DNA of 64,000 nucleotides from Haematobia irritans (GCF_050003625.1 NC_134398.1:86615983-86679982); one strand, 5' to 3'; positions 33,412-44,792 are shown, numbered from the stretch's first letter. Made by a program: numbers and translations. The notes: generated by a model from the sequence alone, not told the origin.

Positions 33412-34504
33412 TTATACCCTTCACCACTACTGTTGTACAGGGTATAATAAGTTTGTGCATTTGTATGTAACGCCAAGAAGGAAAAGTATGGGACCCATCG
33501 TTTAGTATACGGATCGTCTTAGAATTAAATTCTGAGTCGATTTAGCGATGTCCGTCTGTCTGTCTGTTGGTGTATTTTTGTGTGCAAAGTACAGCTCGCA
33601 GTTTTAGTCCGATTGTCCTAAAATTTGGTACAGGGTCCTGTTGCGGCTCAAAGACGATCCCTATTGATTTTGGAAAAATCGGATCAGATTTAGATATAGC
33701 TGCCATATATATTTTTCACCGATCTGGTCATAATTGGCGTGTACATCAACTAATCTTCCTCAAATTAAGTACATCCGAATATTTTGTGAGTCTCGAAGAA
33801 CTTGCAAAATATCAGCCATATCGGTTCAGATTTAGATATAGCTCCCATATATAGCTTTCGCCCGATTTACATTCATTTGCCCACAGAGGCAAATTTTTTG
33901 CTCCGATTTAGTTGAAATTTTGCACAGGGAGTAGAATTAGCATTGTAGTTATGCGTGCCAAATTTGGTTGAAATCGGTACAGATTTAGATATAGCTCCCA
34001 TATATAGCTTTCGCCCGATTTATACTCAAATGACCACAGAGGCCAATTTTTAACTCCGATCTAGTTGAAATTTTGCACAGGGAGTACCTACATACCTACA
34101 TTTTCCCTGTTAAATCGCCACTGCTTACTCGAAAAGTTCTAAAAATGACTCTAATTTTCCTAAACTTCTAATACATATGTATCGAGCGATAAACCATAAA
34201 TAAACTTTTGCGAAATTTCCTTAAAATTGCTTCAGATTTAAATGTTTCCCATATTTTTTTTACTAAAATTGTGTTCCACCCTAGTGCATTAGCCCACTTG
34301 AATTTTGAGTCTATAGATTTTGTAGAAGTCTATCAAATTCTGTCCAAATCGAGTTATATTTAAATGTATGTATTTGGGACAAACCTTTATATATAGCGAC
34401 CAACACATTTGACGGATGTGATATGGTATCGAAAATTTAGATCTACAAAGTGGTGCAGGGTATAATATAGTCGGCCCCGCCCGACTTTAGACTTTCCTTA
34501 CTTG
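33412..34504 (+). mobile_element. DINE-2 copy 2 in mariner 1
   Basis: Begins TATACCCTTCACCACTACTG, ends TTTCCTTACTTGT, inserted into a T-tract of the mariner with no longer duplication. Contains TCTGTCTGTCTG at 33553 and 153-bp-type units with TAGATATAGCTCCCATATAT. Same family as 21518-25280 and 42741-43800. Confidence 0.75.
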
Positions 34505-35373
34505 TTTCTTCTTCATATGGGGCCGTTTTGCCGTGATTTCGACCTTCAAACGCTCCAATAACGCCATATTATAGTCACTGTTGATGGTTTTTCCCTTCTC
34601 AAGATAATCGATAAAAATTATTCCATGCGCATCCCAAAAAACAGAGGCCATTACTTTGCCAGCGGACTTTTGAGACTTTCCACGTTTCGGAGACGGTTCA
34701 CCGGTCGCTGTCCACTCAGCCGACTGCCGATTGGACTCAGGAGTTTAGTGATGGAGCCATGTTTCATCCATTGTCACATATCGACGGAAAAACTCGGGAG
34801 TATTACGAGTTAACAGCTGCAAACACCGCTCAGAATCATCAACACGTTGATGTTTTTGGTCAAATGTGAGCTCGCGCGGCACCCATTTTGCACAGAGCTT
34901 CCGCATATCCAAATATTGATGAATGATATGACCAACACGTTCCTTTGATATCTTTAAGGCCTCTGGATTTTTTTGATGTTTTCGTCGGTAACCACCTCTT
35001 TCGGGCGTCCACTGCGTTCACCGTCCTCCGTGCTCATTTCACCACGCTTGAATTTTGCATACCAATCAATTATTGTTGATTTCCCTGGGACAGAGTCCGG
35101 AAACTCATTATCAAGCCAAGTTTTTGCTTCCACCGTATTTTTTCCCTTCAGAAAACATTATTTTATCAAAACACGAAATTCCTTTTTTCCATTTTTTTCA
35201 CAATAACAAAAGTTGCTTCACAAAAGACGCTCTATTTCTCAAACTAATTGACGTACAGACGTCAAATTTTGACGCGAATCATTTGAAGGTTGATACTATA
35301 TAAAAATAATATGCATTTAATACTAGCGACGCCATCTATGTGTCAGACCGGGGACTTATCAGCCAACCTGTTA

Positions 35374-35478
35374 TATTGAATCATTCTAAATTGAAAACAA
35401 AATTTGGTCTGACCACATGCCAGTTGTACTCACAATAAAATTACCAGAAATTCAAAATTGCACTAAAACCCTGAATTT
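35374..35478 (+). pseudogene. LINE-2 endonuclease C-terminus
   Basis: Reads ENKIWSDHMPVVLTIKLPEI, the SDH motif ending APE-type LINE endonucleases. It lies between the mariner (ends 35371) and the M1 element (starts 35480); the protein continues at 36484 in the same frame after removal of M1. Confidence 0.8.
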
Positions 35479-35479
35479 A

Positions 35480-36481
35480 CACCCAGAAAAAAGTGACCCC
35501 TTCTTTAAGTTAAAATGAACTCATTGTGAAGAAAGTTGAACTTCGTATAGCGCCAAAGACATTTTTATTTGTTTGAACGATGTGATTTTCGTAGAAATTA
35601 GGAATAATGCAATTTCAATACCTACAAATATAAAAAATCATAAAACATTTTTGTTGCAAAAGGTTAGCGTCACTGAATATTACCTGATAATTGAAGATTC
35701 CAAAATGAAGACAAATGAAAGGGTTGTTATTCTGCTGGTGTTTTCTTTCTTTATACACTATCACGAACATTGATAGATTTATTAAAAAAACGAAAATTTT
35801 TCTCACTAATTTAAAATAACAAATATTTTATATATTTTATTTGTTATTTATTATATTATTTTACCATATTATTTTTTAACAATCTCTCCGAAACAACGCG
35901 ATTCCAACTAAAAAAACAACCGACGCGCAAATATATCGATTACACCCACGCGCAAACACATCGATTACGATGACAGGTATCGATTACAGGTAGACAATAG
36001 AAATTTAGGAAAATTTCCTATATTCTAACAAGTGTTTCCTTAAGTTTTGAAAGGATTGCATACTTCTTAGTACGAATGAACTAAAATATTTTTCTATGCC
36101 AAGTGTTGTTCGTATGTATGAAAAACTTTCTATTATAAAGGAAATCGCAATTATCATTTTATAAGAAATTTTACTAATTTTGAGGAAACTTGGTTTTAGT
36201 TCGGTTTTTGTTTATTTTTACGAATGCTTTGTTATCGGTGAATAAAATTTTCTTTTTCAGTAGTAAATTCTTATACCCAGCGAAGAAAATAGTATGAGTA
36301 AAATTCCATGCCTTATTCTAGTTAATGAACTATTCCTAACTGCTTACAGTTTAGGATTTTTTTACTGAAACGAGTAAATTTTATTATTTTTCACAAAAAT
36401 TTACCTTAATGGAAATAAAATGGATAAACTATATTGATGAAAATTTTTTCCTTTAGTTTCGAAGGCACTTTTTTCTGGGTG
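35480..36481 (-). mobile_element. M1 element, complete copy, TA target duplication
   Basis: 1002 bp. Ends CACCCAGAAAAAAGTGACCC and (inverted) CACCCAGAAAAAAGTGCCTT, TA at 35478-35479 and 36482-36483. ORF2 of LINE-2 is continuous across the site (TLNL then LPKLLWKDKY), proving the boundaries. Contains three ATCGATT words (35936-35990) and the shared internal box at about 35546-35572. Confidence 0.93.
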
Positions 36482-36483
36482 TA

Positions 36484-37073
36484 TTGCCGAAATTATTGTG
36501 GAAAGATAAATATTCTGAATACTTTCTAAGAAACATTGAAGCGATCTCATTGGAGAAACTGTCGGAGGCCATTAAAAAATCAGTCGTGGAAGAAAAATCT
36601 GTTATAAAGTTCACCCAAAAGAAGAAATGGTATGATTTCTAGTGTAATGAGGCAAGACAGAAAAGCTTTGAATATCTCAATGTATATAGGAAAACTGGGA
36701 AAATACAGGATAAAGAGAAATATTTGGTAGCTCAGAAAACCTATAAAACAATATGTAACAATTGTAAAACTAGAAGTCTCAATAAACTTATCTCCAATAT
36801 AAATACAATCAAGAGCCAAAGAGATTGGTGGGATACCGCCAAGGAAATAAGAAATCAAAGGTCTCAAATTGGAACAAATATAACAGCTGATGATTTTCTG
36901 AAATACTTCCAAACTTTACTAAATCCTCGTCAATCGCTCTCAGAGATATCTTATGCTCAACCATATTAGGATGATCCTATCATGATGTCTGAGCTAAAAA
37001 GCATTTTAAAGACACTTAAATTTAATAAAGCTCCTGGAGAAGACAGAATTCCGTATGAATTTCTTGTGAATGC
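36484..37073 (+). pseudogene. LINE-2 ORF2 linker and RT N-terminus
   Basis: LPKLLWKDKYSEYF, then a linker with WYDF followed by a stop (36641-36643), KYLVAQKTYKTICNNCKTRS and RDWWDTAKEIRN, then NKAPGEDRIPYEFL (37024-37065), the conserved entry to LINE RT domains. It stops at VNA where M4 is inserted and resumes with TDTFHTLLLKKYN at 39706. Confidence 0.75.
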
Positions 37074-37075
37074 TA

Positions 37076-39703
37076 CACCCAAAGAAAAGTATACTTCCAA
37101 AATCAAGTTTCAAATTCTTATTTCTAGCCTGAATCCGTACTTAAAATTTTAAGTACGCAAATACCAAGTTATACTCATATTCATAAGCGTAGGAAGGCCT
37201 CTGGGGAGGGGGCTTAGACTCCCCCAGAAAAATTTTAGCCCCCCCCCCCCCCAGAATTTGAAACTCTATTTATGATTTTCCATTTTTCAATAAATGTCAA
37301 TAGTTTTTTTAATTTTTTTTAACAACTAAACAAGTATATACAATCGCCCAAAGTTCCGCTAAAGACTTTCATGAACAATCGAATTACTTGGGTTGTGGTA
37401 GCAGTTGCCGATGGCAATGTTTGAAGTCAGATATTTCTGAAATAAAGCTGTGGTTGACCTTTTGATTGATTTAGTTTAGTCAATTTAATTAAAAAAATAG
37501 TAATTGATATTAAAACTATTCTTTCATAAATTAATATCTTAATAATGCTGCGAAAAAGCGTCGCCAAAAAAGTAGTGAAATGTTCTTTTTGGGTGTAGAA
37601 GTGGTGCAAAATTGGCGGAGAAGCAATGAATGTAATATGAGCTTGTCATAGGACAAATGTCCACCGTTTCAACAGCCGTTGCAATGAATTTGCATCACTT
37701 TTTAAGGTGAGATCCGAATTCAGTGTTTTGAATGTGAATTAAAAAATTTTGTGATATTTTCCCAAATAAATAATTTTTTTTATTTTTTTTTATGATTTTT
37801 AATGCATTCTGACGCTTGTTTGAAACGTTTTTCTTCGAATAATTTCCAAAAGTATCGATTTTTCTATAATGGATTTAGCAGTTTTATGGCCAAATTTGAA
37901 TAATTTGTACCAATTTATTTATTCTTACTCTTTTTTAAACTATTTAAAAAAATAGAAAACAAAAAATTACACATTAAAATATGAAAAAAATGAAGTTAAA
38001 AAACTTCCTGTGTAGTTAAAATAATTGGGGATATTTTTGGAAGTGCTTTTAAAGTTGTGCCTTTAGAACAACTCACAATGTTTTTGCTGGGAAAAGTGTG
38101 GAACTACTTTTAGTTGCTTTGTTATAAATTAATTGTCGAGTTATTTTGATGTTTAATTTTTTATTCAATTTTATGAAATAAAACATTAATTGAACCTGTA
38201 AGTTCAGTCTATAAATTTTTAGCTAGGGGGGCTATAGCCCCCCTAGGAAAATTGCCTAGCTACGCTAATGCTCATATTAAGTACAAAGTGCGCTTATTTG
38301 TGCAATTCAAGTACTTAAAGTTTGATTTAAGCTTGTTTTGAGTTAAAATAAGAAAATGTTTTTTTTTCCTTACATACAGAGAATTTTCAATTAAACATTA
38401 AGTTTGGCCTTTAGTGTTAGTGTTGTTGTTTGGCTTGCATTTCGTCTGCTATCTTAAGCCGACTACGGCTTAAAATAAGAAAACTTTAACTTGATATTCC
38501 TTTATGAGTCATATCAAATCAGAATACAGAATATGTAAAGGTTTTTGGTATATTGTTCGCATGTATGTATGAAGCATTGTGAGTGTGAATATGTGTGTTT
38601 GATTTCAAGCTTGTGTTTTTTGGCTTCGCTTGCATTTTGTTTGCCAAATTCTTTTTGTATTATTGTGTGCTTTGACCATAATTGACAACAAACTATTTAT
38701 TGTCTCCTCACAAGAAAGTGAGAAGGAAGATAAATTAATAAATATTTAAAAATGGAAATGCATACAATATTTCAAAGGTAAGTAATATTAAAGTTTATTA
38801 TTTTGAAACATGTATTTCTATATATATTCCATGCTTTTTACATTTTTCAGTTTTAAAGGAGCGTCAATGGATTGGGCCGACGTATGTGTAAGTAGAGACA
38901 AACTTACTATTTAAGGCAACAAGACCTCGAAAAGTTGAATTCCGCTGAGTTGCTTGCTTCATGGTCCAAATTTTCTGCTGACTTGGTAATTAAAACTACA
39001 TGCCTTTATATTTTGTATTTTATTATTTATTTTTTATATTTCTATTATTTGTTATATATTTGTTTTTATTAAAAAAATGTATTTTGTACTAGAATTTACA
39101 GATATTATAAATATATGTACTTACTTTTTCACCTAGGTATATTGTATGTATTATGTATTTTCCTATTTTACGTCATTTTCTTTTCATTACAAAAGTATGT
39201 ATTGAAATAAACAAATAATAATAATAATAAATATTTTAAAAATATATGAACCAATGTTTATTTTATGGGTACATGGTTAGTAAAAATCACACTAAAATCA
39301 ATCGCATATAAAATAACATCGAATACGATTCGGGATTAAATCAAGCATAGTGGGATTATATTCAAGAATAAAAACGATCGATCCAAGCCTTGATTCTGCT
39401 TAAAACAACTTCGTTTTGGCTCAATTTAAGCGCTAATTGGGGTTAACATAAGCTTAAATGCGGATTGAATCAAGTACAGATTAGGATTAAATAGAGCTCC
39501 ATTAGGCTTGAATCAAACACTTTCCGTACTTAAAGGAAGCACAAACGCGATTGAAAATTTCTGAAATGAAGAAATCCGTACTTAATATTTTCGGGATTGA
39601 ATTAAGAATTTCGCACTTGGATTTAGAAAAACCGTACTTACCGTACTTTTGACACCGCTACGGCTTGAATCAAGTAAACTTTTCTCTATTAATTTTTTGG
39701 GTG
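37076..39703 (+). mobile_element. M4 element (CACCCAAAGAAAAGTATACTT ends) containing a hAT element
   Basis: Ends CACCCAAAGAAAAGTATACT and (inverted) CACCCAAAAAATTAATAGAG, with matching inner blocks ATCAAG/CTTGAT; TA at 37074-37075 and 39704-39705, and LINE-2 ORF2 continuous outside. The interior has repeated AATCAAG and CCGTACTTAA words (39340-39680). A hAT element lies at 37182-38270. Net about 1.5 kb, no ORF. Confidence 0.85.
37182..38270. mobile_element. hAT-type element in M4, carrying older repeat scraps
   Basis: 1089 bp, ends CATAAGCGTAGGAAGGC and (inverted) CATTAGCGTAGCTAGGC, 8-bp duplication CTCATATT at 37174-37181 and 38271-38278. Just inside the ends are G- and C-runs (GGGGAGGGGG; CCCCCCCCCCCCC; GGGGGGCTATAGCCCCCC). 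It contains a DINE-like scrap at 37331-37430 and a D MITE relic at 37555-38095. No ORF. Confidence 0.88.
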
Positions 39704-39705
39704 TA

Positions 39706-40606
39706 CAGACACTTTCCATACACTGTTATTGAAGAAATATAATGAGCCTTTGAAAGTAATGAAATAAATGAATCATTTTCCAAAACGATAATCTTCCCCA
39801 TACATAAAAAGGGAAATGTGAACGAGGCGAATAATTACAGGGGAATCGCATTTTCAAACTGCATTGTGAAAATTATGATGGGTATTCTCAATGAGAGACT
39901 CTCCAATTGGGTAGAGTCACAAAAAGTGTTGACGGAATATCAATGTGGATTCAGGAGGAGGTATTCAACTGCAGATAACATATATAACTTAGCGCCAATC
40001 GTTAGCCTCAAATTCAAAGGAGAAGCCTTAATATGCAAACTGTTTGAAATGGGGTTATCGTACAAGTTTGTCAAATTTATTGAGAAAGTTTATTCCAAAA
40101 CACACTACGCTGTCTGGACGGGGGAACAGATATCCGAATACTTTGCTACAACAACTGGTTTGAAACAAGGATGTTTGCTCTCCCCATTGCTGTTTGCATT
40201 GTATATAAATGATATACATGAAGAGCTTAAGGGTGGATTATATTGCAATAATATCAATATAAGGGTCCTGCTTTATGCGGACGACATGGTTATATTGGCA
40301 GATGATTCAGGTACAATGCAGCAGATGATCAACAATTTGGAAAAATATTGTAACAAATGGAACTTAGAAGTACACATGAATAAATCAGAAATAATGGTAT
40401 TCCGGAAAGGTGGTAGACTAGGACAAAATGAGAAATTGTGTTATAATGGAGTTGAAATACGAGTAACAAATGAATACAATTACTTAGGTGTCGTCTTTAC
40501 TCCAAAGATGAGCTTCACAAAACATTTAGAAAAGAGAAATATGCAGGCGAAAAATGCACTGAATATAACATGGGAAAGCATTATGAGAAATCCACAGATA
40601 CACTTA
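39706..40606 (+). pseudogene. LINE-2 reverse transcriptase, motif A deleted
   Basis: FPIHKKGN and NNYRGIAFSNCIVKIMMGIL (fingers), EYQCGFRRRYSTADNIYNLA, then TGLKQGCLLSPLLFALYIND (motif B) and LLYADDMVILAD (motif C with both Asp). Between STADNIYNL and KLFEMGLSYKFV the segment that should hold the first catalytic Asp (FxDFKxAFD type) is replaced by a short KFKGEALI junction, so the enzyme would be dead even without the other lesions. A frameshift lies upstream near 39770. The open part is 39818-40606; codons after that belong to M2. Confidence 0.85.
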
Positions 40607-40931
40607 CACGCAAAAAAATAATTCTTTCCTCCCAAACGAAATTTTAGACAAACAAAGTTCGTTTCTCATTTGCTTTTCGTTGAAAGGAAGTGTATTTGGA
40701 AGAAAAGTATATTTTTTTGTGATAAACGTTTATTCTTTTCCAGGATAAAAAAGGTAAAAACAATTTCATAAAGACTAACTCAAAAAAATTTTTTTCTGGC
40801 TAATTGCATTTTCCCTCACATCTTTCCCACTTCCACGAAGTTTTTTAGTTCTTAGCACCTTTTTCTGCAACACAAACAATGTAGAAGAAATTATACGATT
40901 TTATAAATTTTTAATTTTTTTCTTACCTTTC

Positions 40932-41003
40932 GCCTGGACGGAGAATCGAACCGCGGACCATGCAATTTGTAAGCCAACACACTATCCACTGAGCCATGTA
41001 GCC
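40932..41003 (-). ncRNA. Type-2 tRNA-like unit, M2 copy a
   Basis: Minus strand: A box TGGCTCAGTGG fits TRGYNNARNGG; B box GGTTCGATTC fits GGTTCGANTCC; spacing is tRNA-like. The putative anticodon loop is CTTACAA (anticodon UAC if real). T-arm pairs mostly; acceptor and anticodon stems are degenerate, so a Pol III promoter module rather than a translation tRNA. No T-run follows closely. Confidence 0.75.
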
Positions 41004-41120
41004 GTTATTGTCATCAATAGACAATTACCCATATAACTAAGTTATATTTATATAGCATAGCTTGTGGCGCCCACGAGCCGATTAAACAAAGTTTATTTAA
41101 CAGAAAAATACATTTAGTTG

Positions 41121-41192
41121 GGCACCGTGGAGCAGTGGTTGCACGTCTGACTTGCATGCCAAGGGTCGTGGGTTCGATCCCTGCTTCGACCA
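41121..41192 (+). ncRNA. Type-1 tRNA-like unit, M2 copy a
   Basis: A box TGGAGCAGTGG (one deviation at the Y position) and a perfect B box GGTTCGATCCC. D-stem GAGC/GC(A)C and T-stem GTGGG/CCTGC pair; it ends GACCA, and the acceptor stem pairs only in part. Followed three bases later by a 26-T run, a strong Pol III terminator. The same unit occurs in copies b and c and in M3b. Confidence 0.78.
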
Positions 41193-41195
41193 AAG

Positions 41196-41221
41196 TTTTT
41201 TTTTTTTTTTTTTTTTTTTTT
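41196..41221 (+). terminator. T26 run, Pol III-type terminator of the type-1 unit
   Basis: Uninterrupted T26 directly after the tRNA-like unit. In copies b (44461) and c (46462, inverted) the run is T8 and A9-type, interrupted by G/C, so its length varies but its position is conserved. Confidence 0.7.
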
Positions 41222-41539
41222 ACATATATTCCAGATATGATCGGAAGATTCCGAAAAAATTTTCAACATTACATTCTACTATATTAAATTTTTACTATGA
41301 ACTGTAAAATGTGTCTTATTAAAGACCTAAATTTAGAAAAGAACAGTGTTTGATATAAACGAAATGGCCTGTGTTGTTGGTTCAAAAATAACTTTTTTTA
41401 CTGGAAAAATAAAAATTTTGTAACAAACGAATTTTTTTGGTGATAAAAGAGTATACTTTTCGAAGCAATTCAAAAAACTCTAACAAAAGAAAAACGTTTT
41501 CGGTACACGTTTTCCAAACGTTTTTTTTCTTTGCGTGTA

Positions 41540-41738
41540 CACAGCAAATGGAAAGTTTACCAAGCAATATGTGGAGCTATTCAAAGTTATTCAGCGCTGG
41601 TGTGGGGCTTTGGTAATTTCGAGGAAGTGGGCAAGCTCCAGAGATTTTTTATTAAAAAAGTGCTCAAAGTACCAAAACATACACCGAACTATGCTCTGAT
41701 GTTAGAAACAGCGGCTGAGGAAAGTCATATTTATACAC
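41540..41738 (+). pseudogene. LINE-2 RT thumb region
   Basis: Reads KWKVYQAICGAIQSYSALVW and FGNFEEVGKLQRFFIKKVLK, the conserved thumb region after RT domain of LINEs (AxxxYxxxVWG type). Flanked by M2 a and mariner 2; continues at 43873-43893 (NLHIKY) and 44793. Confidence 0.75.
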
Positions 41739-41910
41739 TAGCAGGTTGGCTGATAAGTCCCCGGCCTGACACATATATGGCGTCGCTAGTATTAAATGCA
41801 TATTATTTTTCCATAGTACCAACCTTCAAATGATTCGTGTCCAAATTTGACGTCTGTAAGTCAATTAGATTGTGAGATAGAGCGTCTTTTGTGAAGCAGC
41901 TTTTGTTATT

Positions 41911-42740
41911 GTGAAAAAAAATGGAAAAAAGGAATTTCGTGTTTTGATAAAATACTGTATTCTGAAGGGAAAAAATAAGGTGGAAGCAAAAACTTGGCTT
42001 GATAATGAGTTTCCGGACTCCGCCCCAGGGACATCAACAATAATTGATTGGTATGCAAAATTCAAGCGTGGTGAAATGAGCACGGAGGACGGTGAACGCA
42101 GTGGACGCCCGAAAGAGGTGGTTACCGACGAAAACATCAAAAAAATCCACAAAATGATTTTGAATGACCGTAAAATGAAGTCGATCGAGATAGCAGAGGC
42201 CTTATCAAAGGAACGTGTTGGTCATATCATTCATCAATATTTGGATATGCGGAAGCTCTGTGCAAAATGGGTGCCGCGCCAGCTCACATTTGACCAAAAA
42301 CAACAACGTGTTGATGATTCTGAGCGGTGTTTGCAGCTGTTAACTCGTAATACACCCGAATTTTTCCGTCGATATGTGACAATGGATGAAACATGGCTCC
42401 ATCACTAAACTCCTGAGTCCAATCGACAGTCGGCTGAGTGGACAGCGACCGCTGAACCGTCTCCGAAGCGTGGAAAGACTCAAAAGTCCGCTGGCATGAA
42501 TTGGGCTTCGAATTGCTTCCCCACCCACCGTATTCTCCAGATCTGGTCCCCAGCGACTTTTTCTTGTTCTCAGACCTCAAAAGGATGCTCGCACGGAAAA
42601 AATTTGGGTGCAATGAAGTGGTGATCGCCGAAACTGAGGCCTATTTTGAGGCAAAACCGAAGGAGTACTACCAAAATGGTATCAAAAAATTGGAAGGTCG
42701 TTATAATCGTTGTATCGCTCTTGAAGGGAACTATGTTGAA
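41911..42740 (+). pseudogene. mariner transposase (DD34D, Himar-like), broken
   Basis: Frame 41911-42408 covers the HTH domains (GKNKVEAKTWLDNEFPDS; KERVGHIIHQYLDMRKLC) and the first catalytic Asp in MDETWLHH, then stops (TAA for Tyr). A 6-bp deletion removes two residues before KERVGH relative to copy 1. After 42496 the sequence jumps to GFELLPHPPYSPDLVPSDFF (third Asp), so the HQDN block with the second Asp is deleted. C-terminal block to about 42740. Confidence 0.9.
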
Positions 42741-43800
42741 CAAGTAAGGAAAGTCTAAAGTCGGGCGGGGCCGACTATATTATACCCTGCACCACTTTGT
42801 AGATCTAAATTTTCGATACCATATCACATCCGTCAAATGTGTTGGGTGTTATATATAATGGTTTGTCCCAAATACATACATTTAAATATCACTCGATTTG
42901 GACAGAATTTGATAGACTTTTACAAAATCTATAGACTCAAAATTTAAGTTGGCTAATGCACTAGGGTGGAACACAATTTTAGTAAAAAAAAAAAAATATG
43001 GGAAATATTTAAATCTGAAGCAATTTTAAGGAAACTTCGCAAAATTTTATTTATGATTTATTGCTCGATATATATGTATTAGAAGTTTAGGAAAATTAGA
43101 GTCATTTTTACAACTTTTCGACTAAGCAGTGGCGATTTAACAAGGAAAATGTTGGTATTTTGACCATTTTTGTCGAAATCAGAAAAATATGTATATATGG
43201 GAGCTATATCTAAATCTGGACCGATTTCAATCAAATTTTGCACACATGACTAAATTACTAATTGTACTGCTAGTGCAAAATTTCAACCAAATTGGGTCAA
43301 AACTCTGGCTTCTGGGGCCATATAAGTCCATATCGGGCGAAAAATATATATGGAAGCTATATCTAAATCTGAACCGATTTCAATCAAATTTGGCACACAT
43401 GACTATACTACCAATTGTACTCCTTGTGCAAAATTTCAAGCAAATCGGTATAATACTCTGGCTGCTGGGTCCATATTAGTGCATATCGGGCGAAAGATAT
43501 ATATGGGAGCTATATCTAAATCTGAACCGATTTCTTCCAAAATCAATAGGGATCTCTTCTGAGCTAAAACACATACTTGTGCCAAATTTGAAGTCGATTG
43601 GACTAAAACTGCGACCTAGACTTTGATTACAAAAATGTGTTCACGGACAGACGGACAGACGGAAATCGCTATATCGACTCAAGAGCCCACCCTGAGCAAT
43701 TTTGCCAAAGACACCATGTGTCTATCTCGTCTCCTTGTGGGTGTTGCAAACATATGCACTAACTTATAATACCCTGTTCCACAGTGTGGCGCAGGGTATA
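42741..43800 (-). mobile_element. DINE-2 copy 3 in mariner 2
   Basis: Left end CAAGTAAGGAAAGTCTAAAG with CGGGCGGGGCCG, right end GCGCAGGGTATA. Mariner copy 1 (31705-31725) supplies the empty site in an A-tract. The tandem units with ATATGGGAGCTATATCTAAA repeat at 43193, 43346 and 43500 (153-154 bp). Confidence 0.78.
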
Positions 43801-43893
43801 ATAATAAAAACGAATTTTGACAAAAAATGCGTTTTTCTTTGTGAGACCGGGGACTTACCAGCCAACCTGTTAAACTTGCATATTAAATACATG

Positions 43894-44790
43894 CACGCAA
43901 AAAAAAAAATTCTTTCCTCCCAAACGAAATTTTAGACAAACAAAGTTCGTTTCTCATTTGCGTTTCGCTGTAAGGAAGTGTATTTGGAAGAAAAGTATAT
44001 ACTTTTTGTGATAAACGTTTATTCTTTTCCAGGATGTAAAAACAATTTCATAAAGACTAACTCAAAAAAAAAAAAAAACATTGTTTCCTTGCTAATTGCA
44101 TTTTCCCTCACATCCACGAGGTTTTTTAGTTCTGAACATTTTTTCCTGTAATACCAACAATGTAGAAGAATTTATACGATTTTATAAATTTTTAAAATTT
44201 TTTTACCTTTCGCCTGGACTGAAAACCATGCACTTTGTAAGCCAACACACTAACCACTGAACTATGTACCTGTTATGGTCATCAATAGATAAATATCCAT
44301 ATAAGTTATATTTATATAGCATAGCTTGCGGCGCCCACGAACCCAATAAACAAAGTTTATTTATCAGAAACAAACATTTAGTTTGGCACGGTGGAGCAGT
44401 GGTTGCTACATCCGACTTGCATGCCAAGGGTCGTGGGTTCGATCCCTGCTTCGACCAAAGTTTTTTTTGTTGTTTTTTTACATATATTCCAGATATGTTC
44501 GGAAGATTCCGAAAAAATGTTCAACATTACATTTTACTATATTAAATTTTGAACTGTAAAATGTGTCTTATTAAAGACCTAAAGTCAGAAAAGAACAGTG
44601 TTTGATATAAACGAAATGGACTGTGTTATTGTTTCAAAAATAACTTTTTTTTATTGAAAAAATAAAAATTTTGTAACAAACGAATTTTTTAGGTGATAAA
44701 AATTTAAAATTTTCGAAGCAATTCAAAAATCTCTAACAAAAGAAAAACCTTTTCGGTACACGTTTTCCAAACGGTTTTTTTCTTTGCGTG
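43894..44790 (+). mobile_element. M2 element copy b
   Basis: 897 bp. Ends CACGCAAAAAAAAAAATTC and (inverted) CACGCAAAGAAAAAAACCG; right flank TA, left flank TG (one mutated base of the TA). The type-1 unit is intact at 44384-44456; the type-2 unit (about 44209-44270) has lost its B box, the sequence running from CGCCTGGACT straight to GAAAACCATGCA. Confidence 0.85.
44384..44456 (+). ncRNA. Type-1 tRNA-like unit, M2 copy b
   Basis: A box TGGAGCAGTGG, B box GGTTCGATCCC, D-stem GAGC/GCT(A) and T-stem pairing as in copy a; T8 run follows at 44461. Best-preserved unit of this copy, since its divergent partner has lost the B box. Confidence 0.75.
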
Positions 44791-44792
44791 TA

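Larger units (their letters stand above)
31714..35215 (-). pseudogene. mariner transposase (DD34D, Himar-like), broken
   Basis: N-terminal HTH part and the first catalytic block (MDETWLHH) read from about 35215 to 34745; the codon after LHH is TAA where Tyr is expected. The middle part resumes at 34740-34505 (WDAHGIIFIDYLEKG), and the C-terminal frame 31983-31714 has LPHPPYSPDLAPSDFFFF with the third Asp. Two insertions split the gene. The same TAA is present in mariner copy 2. Recognisable as the irritans-subfamily transposase of about 348 residues. Confidence 0.88.
31647..35371 (-). mobile_element. mariner copy 1 (Himar/irritans type) opened by a hAT MITE and a DINE-2
   Basis: Ends ACAGGTTGGCTGATAAGTAC and (inverted) ACAGGTTGGCTGATAAGTCC, TA target duplication 31645-31646 and 35372-35373. 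Inside: hAT MITE 32015-33392 and DINE-2 33412-34504; net length about 1.25 kb as expected for this mariner group. It is inserted in LINE-2 between GDFN and SDH motifs of the endonuclease. Confidence 0.92.
40607..41537 (+). mobile_element. M2 element copy a, with divergent tRNA-like pair
   Basis: 931 bp. Ends CACGCAAAAAAATAATTC and (inverted) CACGCAAAGAAAAAAAACG; TA at 40605-40606 and 41538-41539; LINE-2 reads IHLHSKWKV across the empty site. It carries two tRNA-like units head to head (40932-41003 minus, 41121-41192 plus) about 117 bp apart, and a 26-T run after the plus unit. Copies b and c are at 43894-44790 and 46130-47037. Confidence 0.92.
41741..43870 (+). mobile_element. mariner copy 2 (Himar/irritans type), internally deleted, with a DINE-2
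   Basis: Ends GCAGGTTGGCTGATAAGTCC and (inverted) ACAGGTTGGCTGGTAAGTCC, TA at 41739-41740 and 43871-43872. An internal deletion at about 42496 removes the middle of the gene present in copy 1. A DINE-2 sits near the 3' end (42741-43800) at the end of the coding region. LINE-2 frame is continuous outside. Confidence 0.92.

Noticed and set aside
33567..33854. 95-codon plus-strand ORF
   Set aside because: Lies wholly inside DINE-2 copy 2 and follows its repeat units.
36641..36643. In-frame TAG in LINE-2 ORF2 as a readthrough or recoding site
   Set aside because: The element has many other lesions, including loss of RT motif A, so a plain nonsense mutation is the simpler reading.
40932..41192. 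Genuine tRNA genes
   Set aside because: A/B boxes and T-arm fit, but acceptor and anticodon stems do not pair properly and the units repeat within transposons. Called tRNA-like promoter units.
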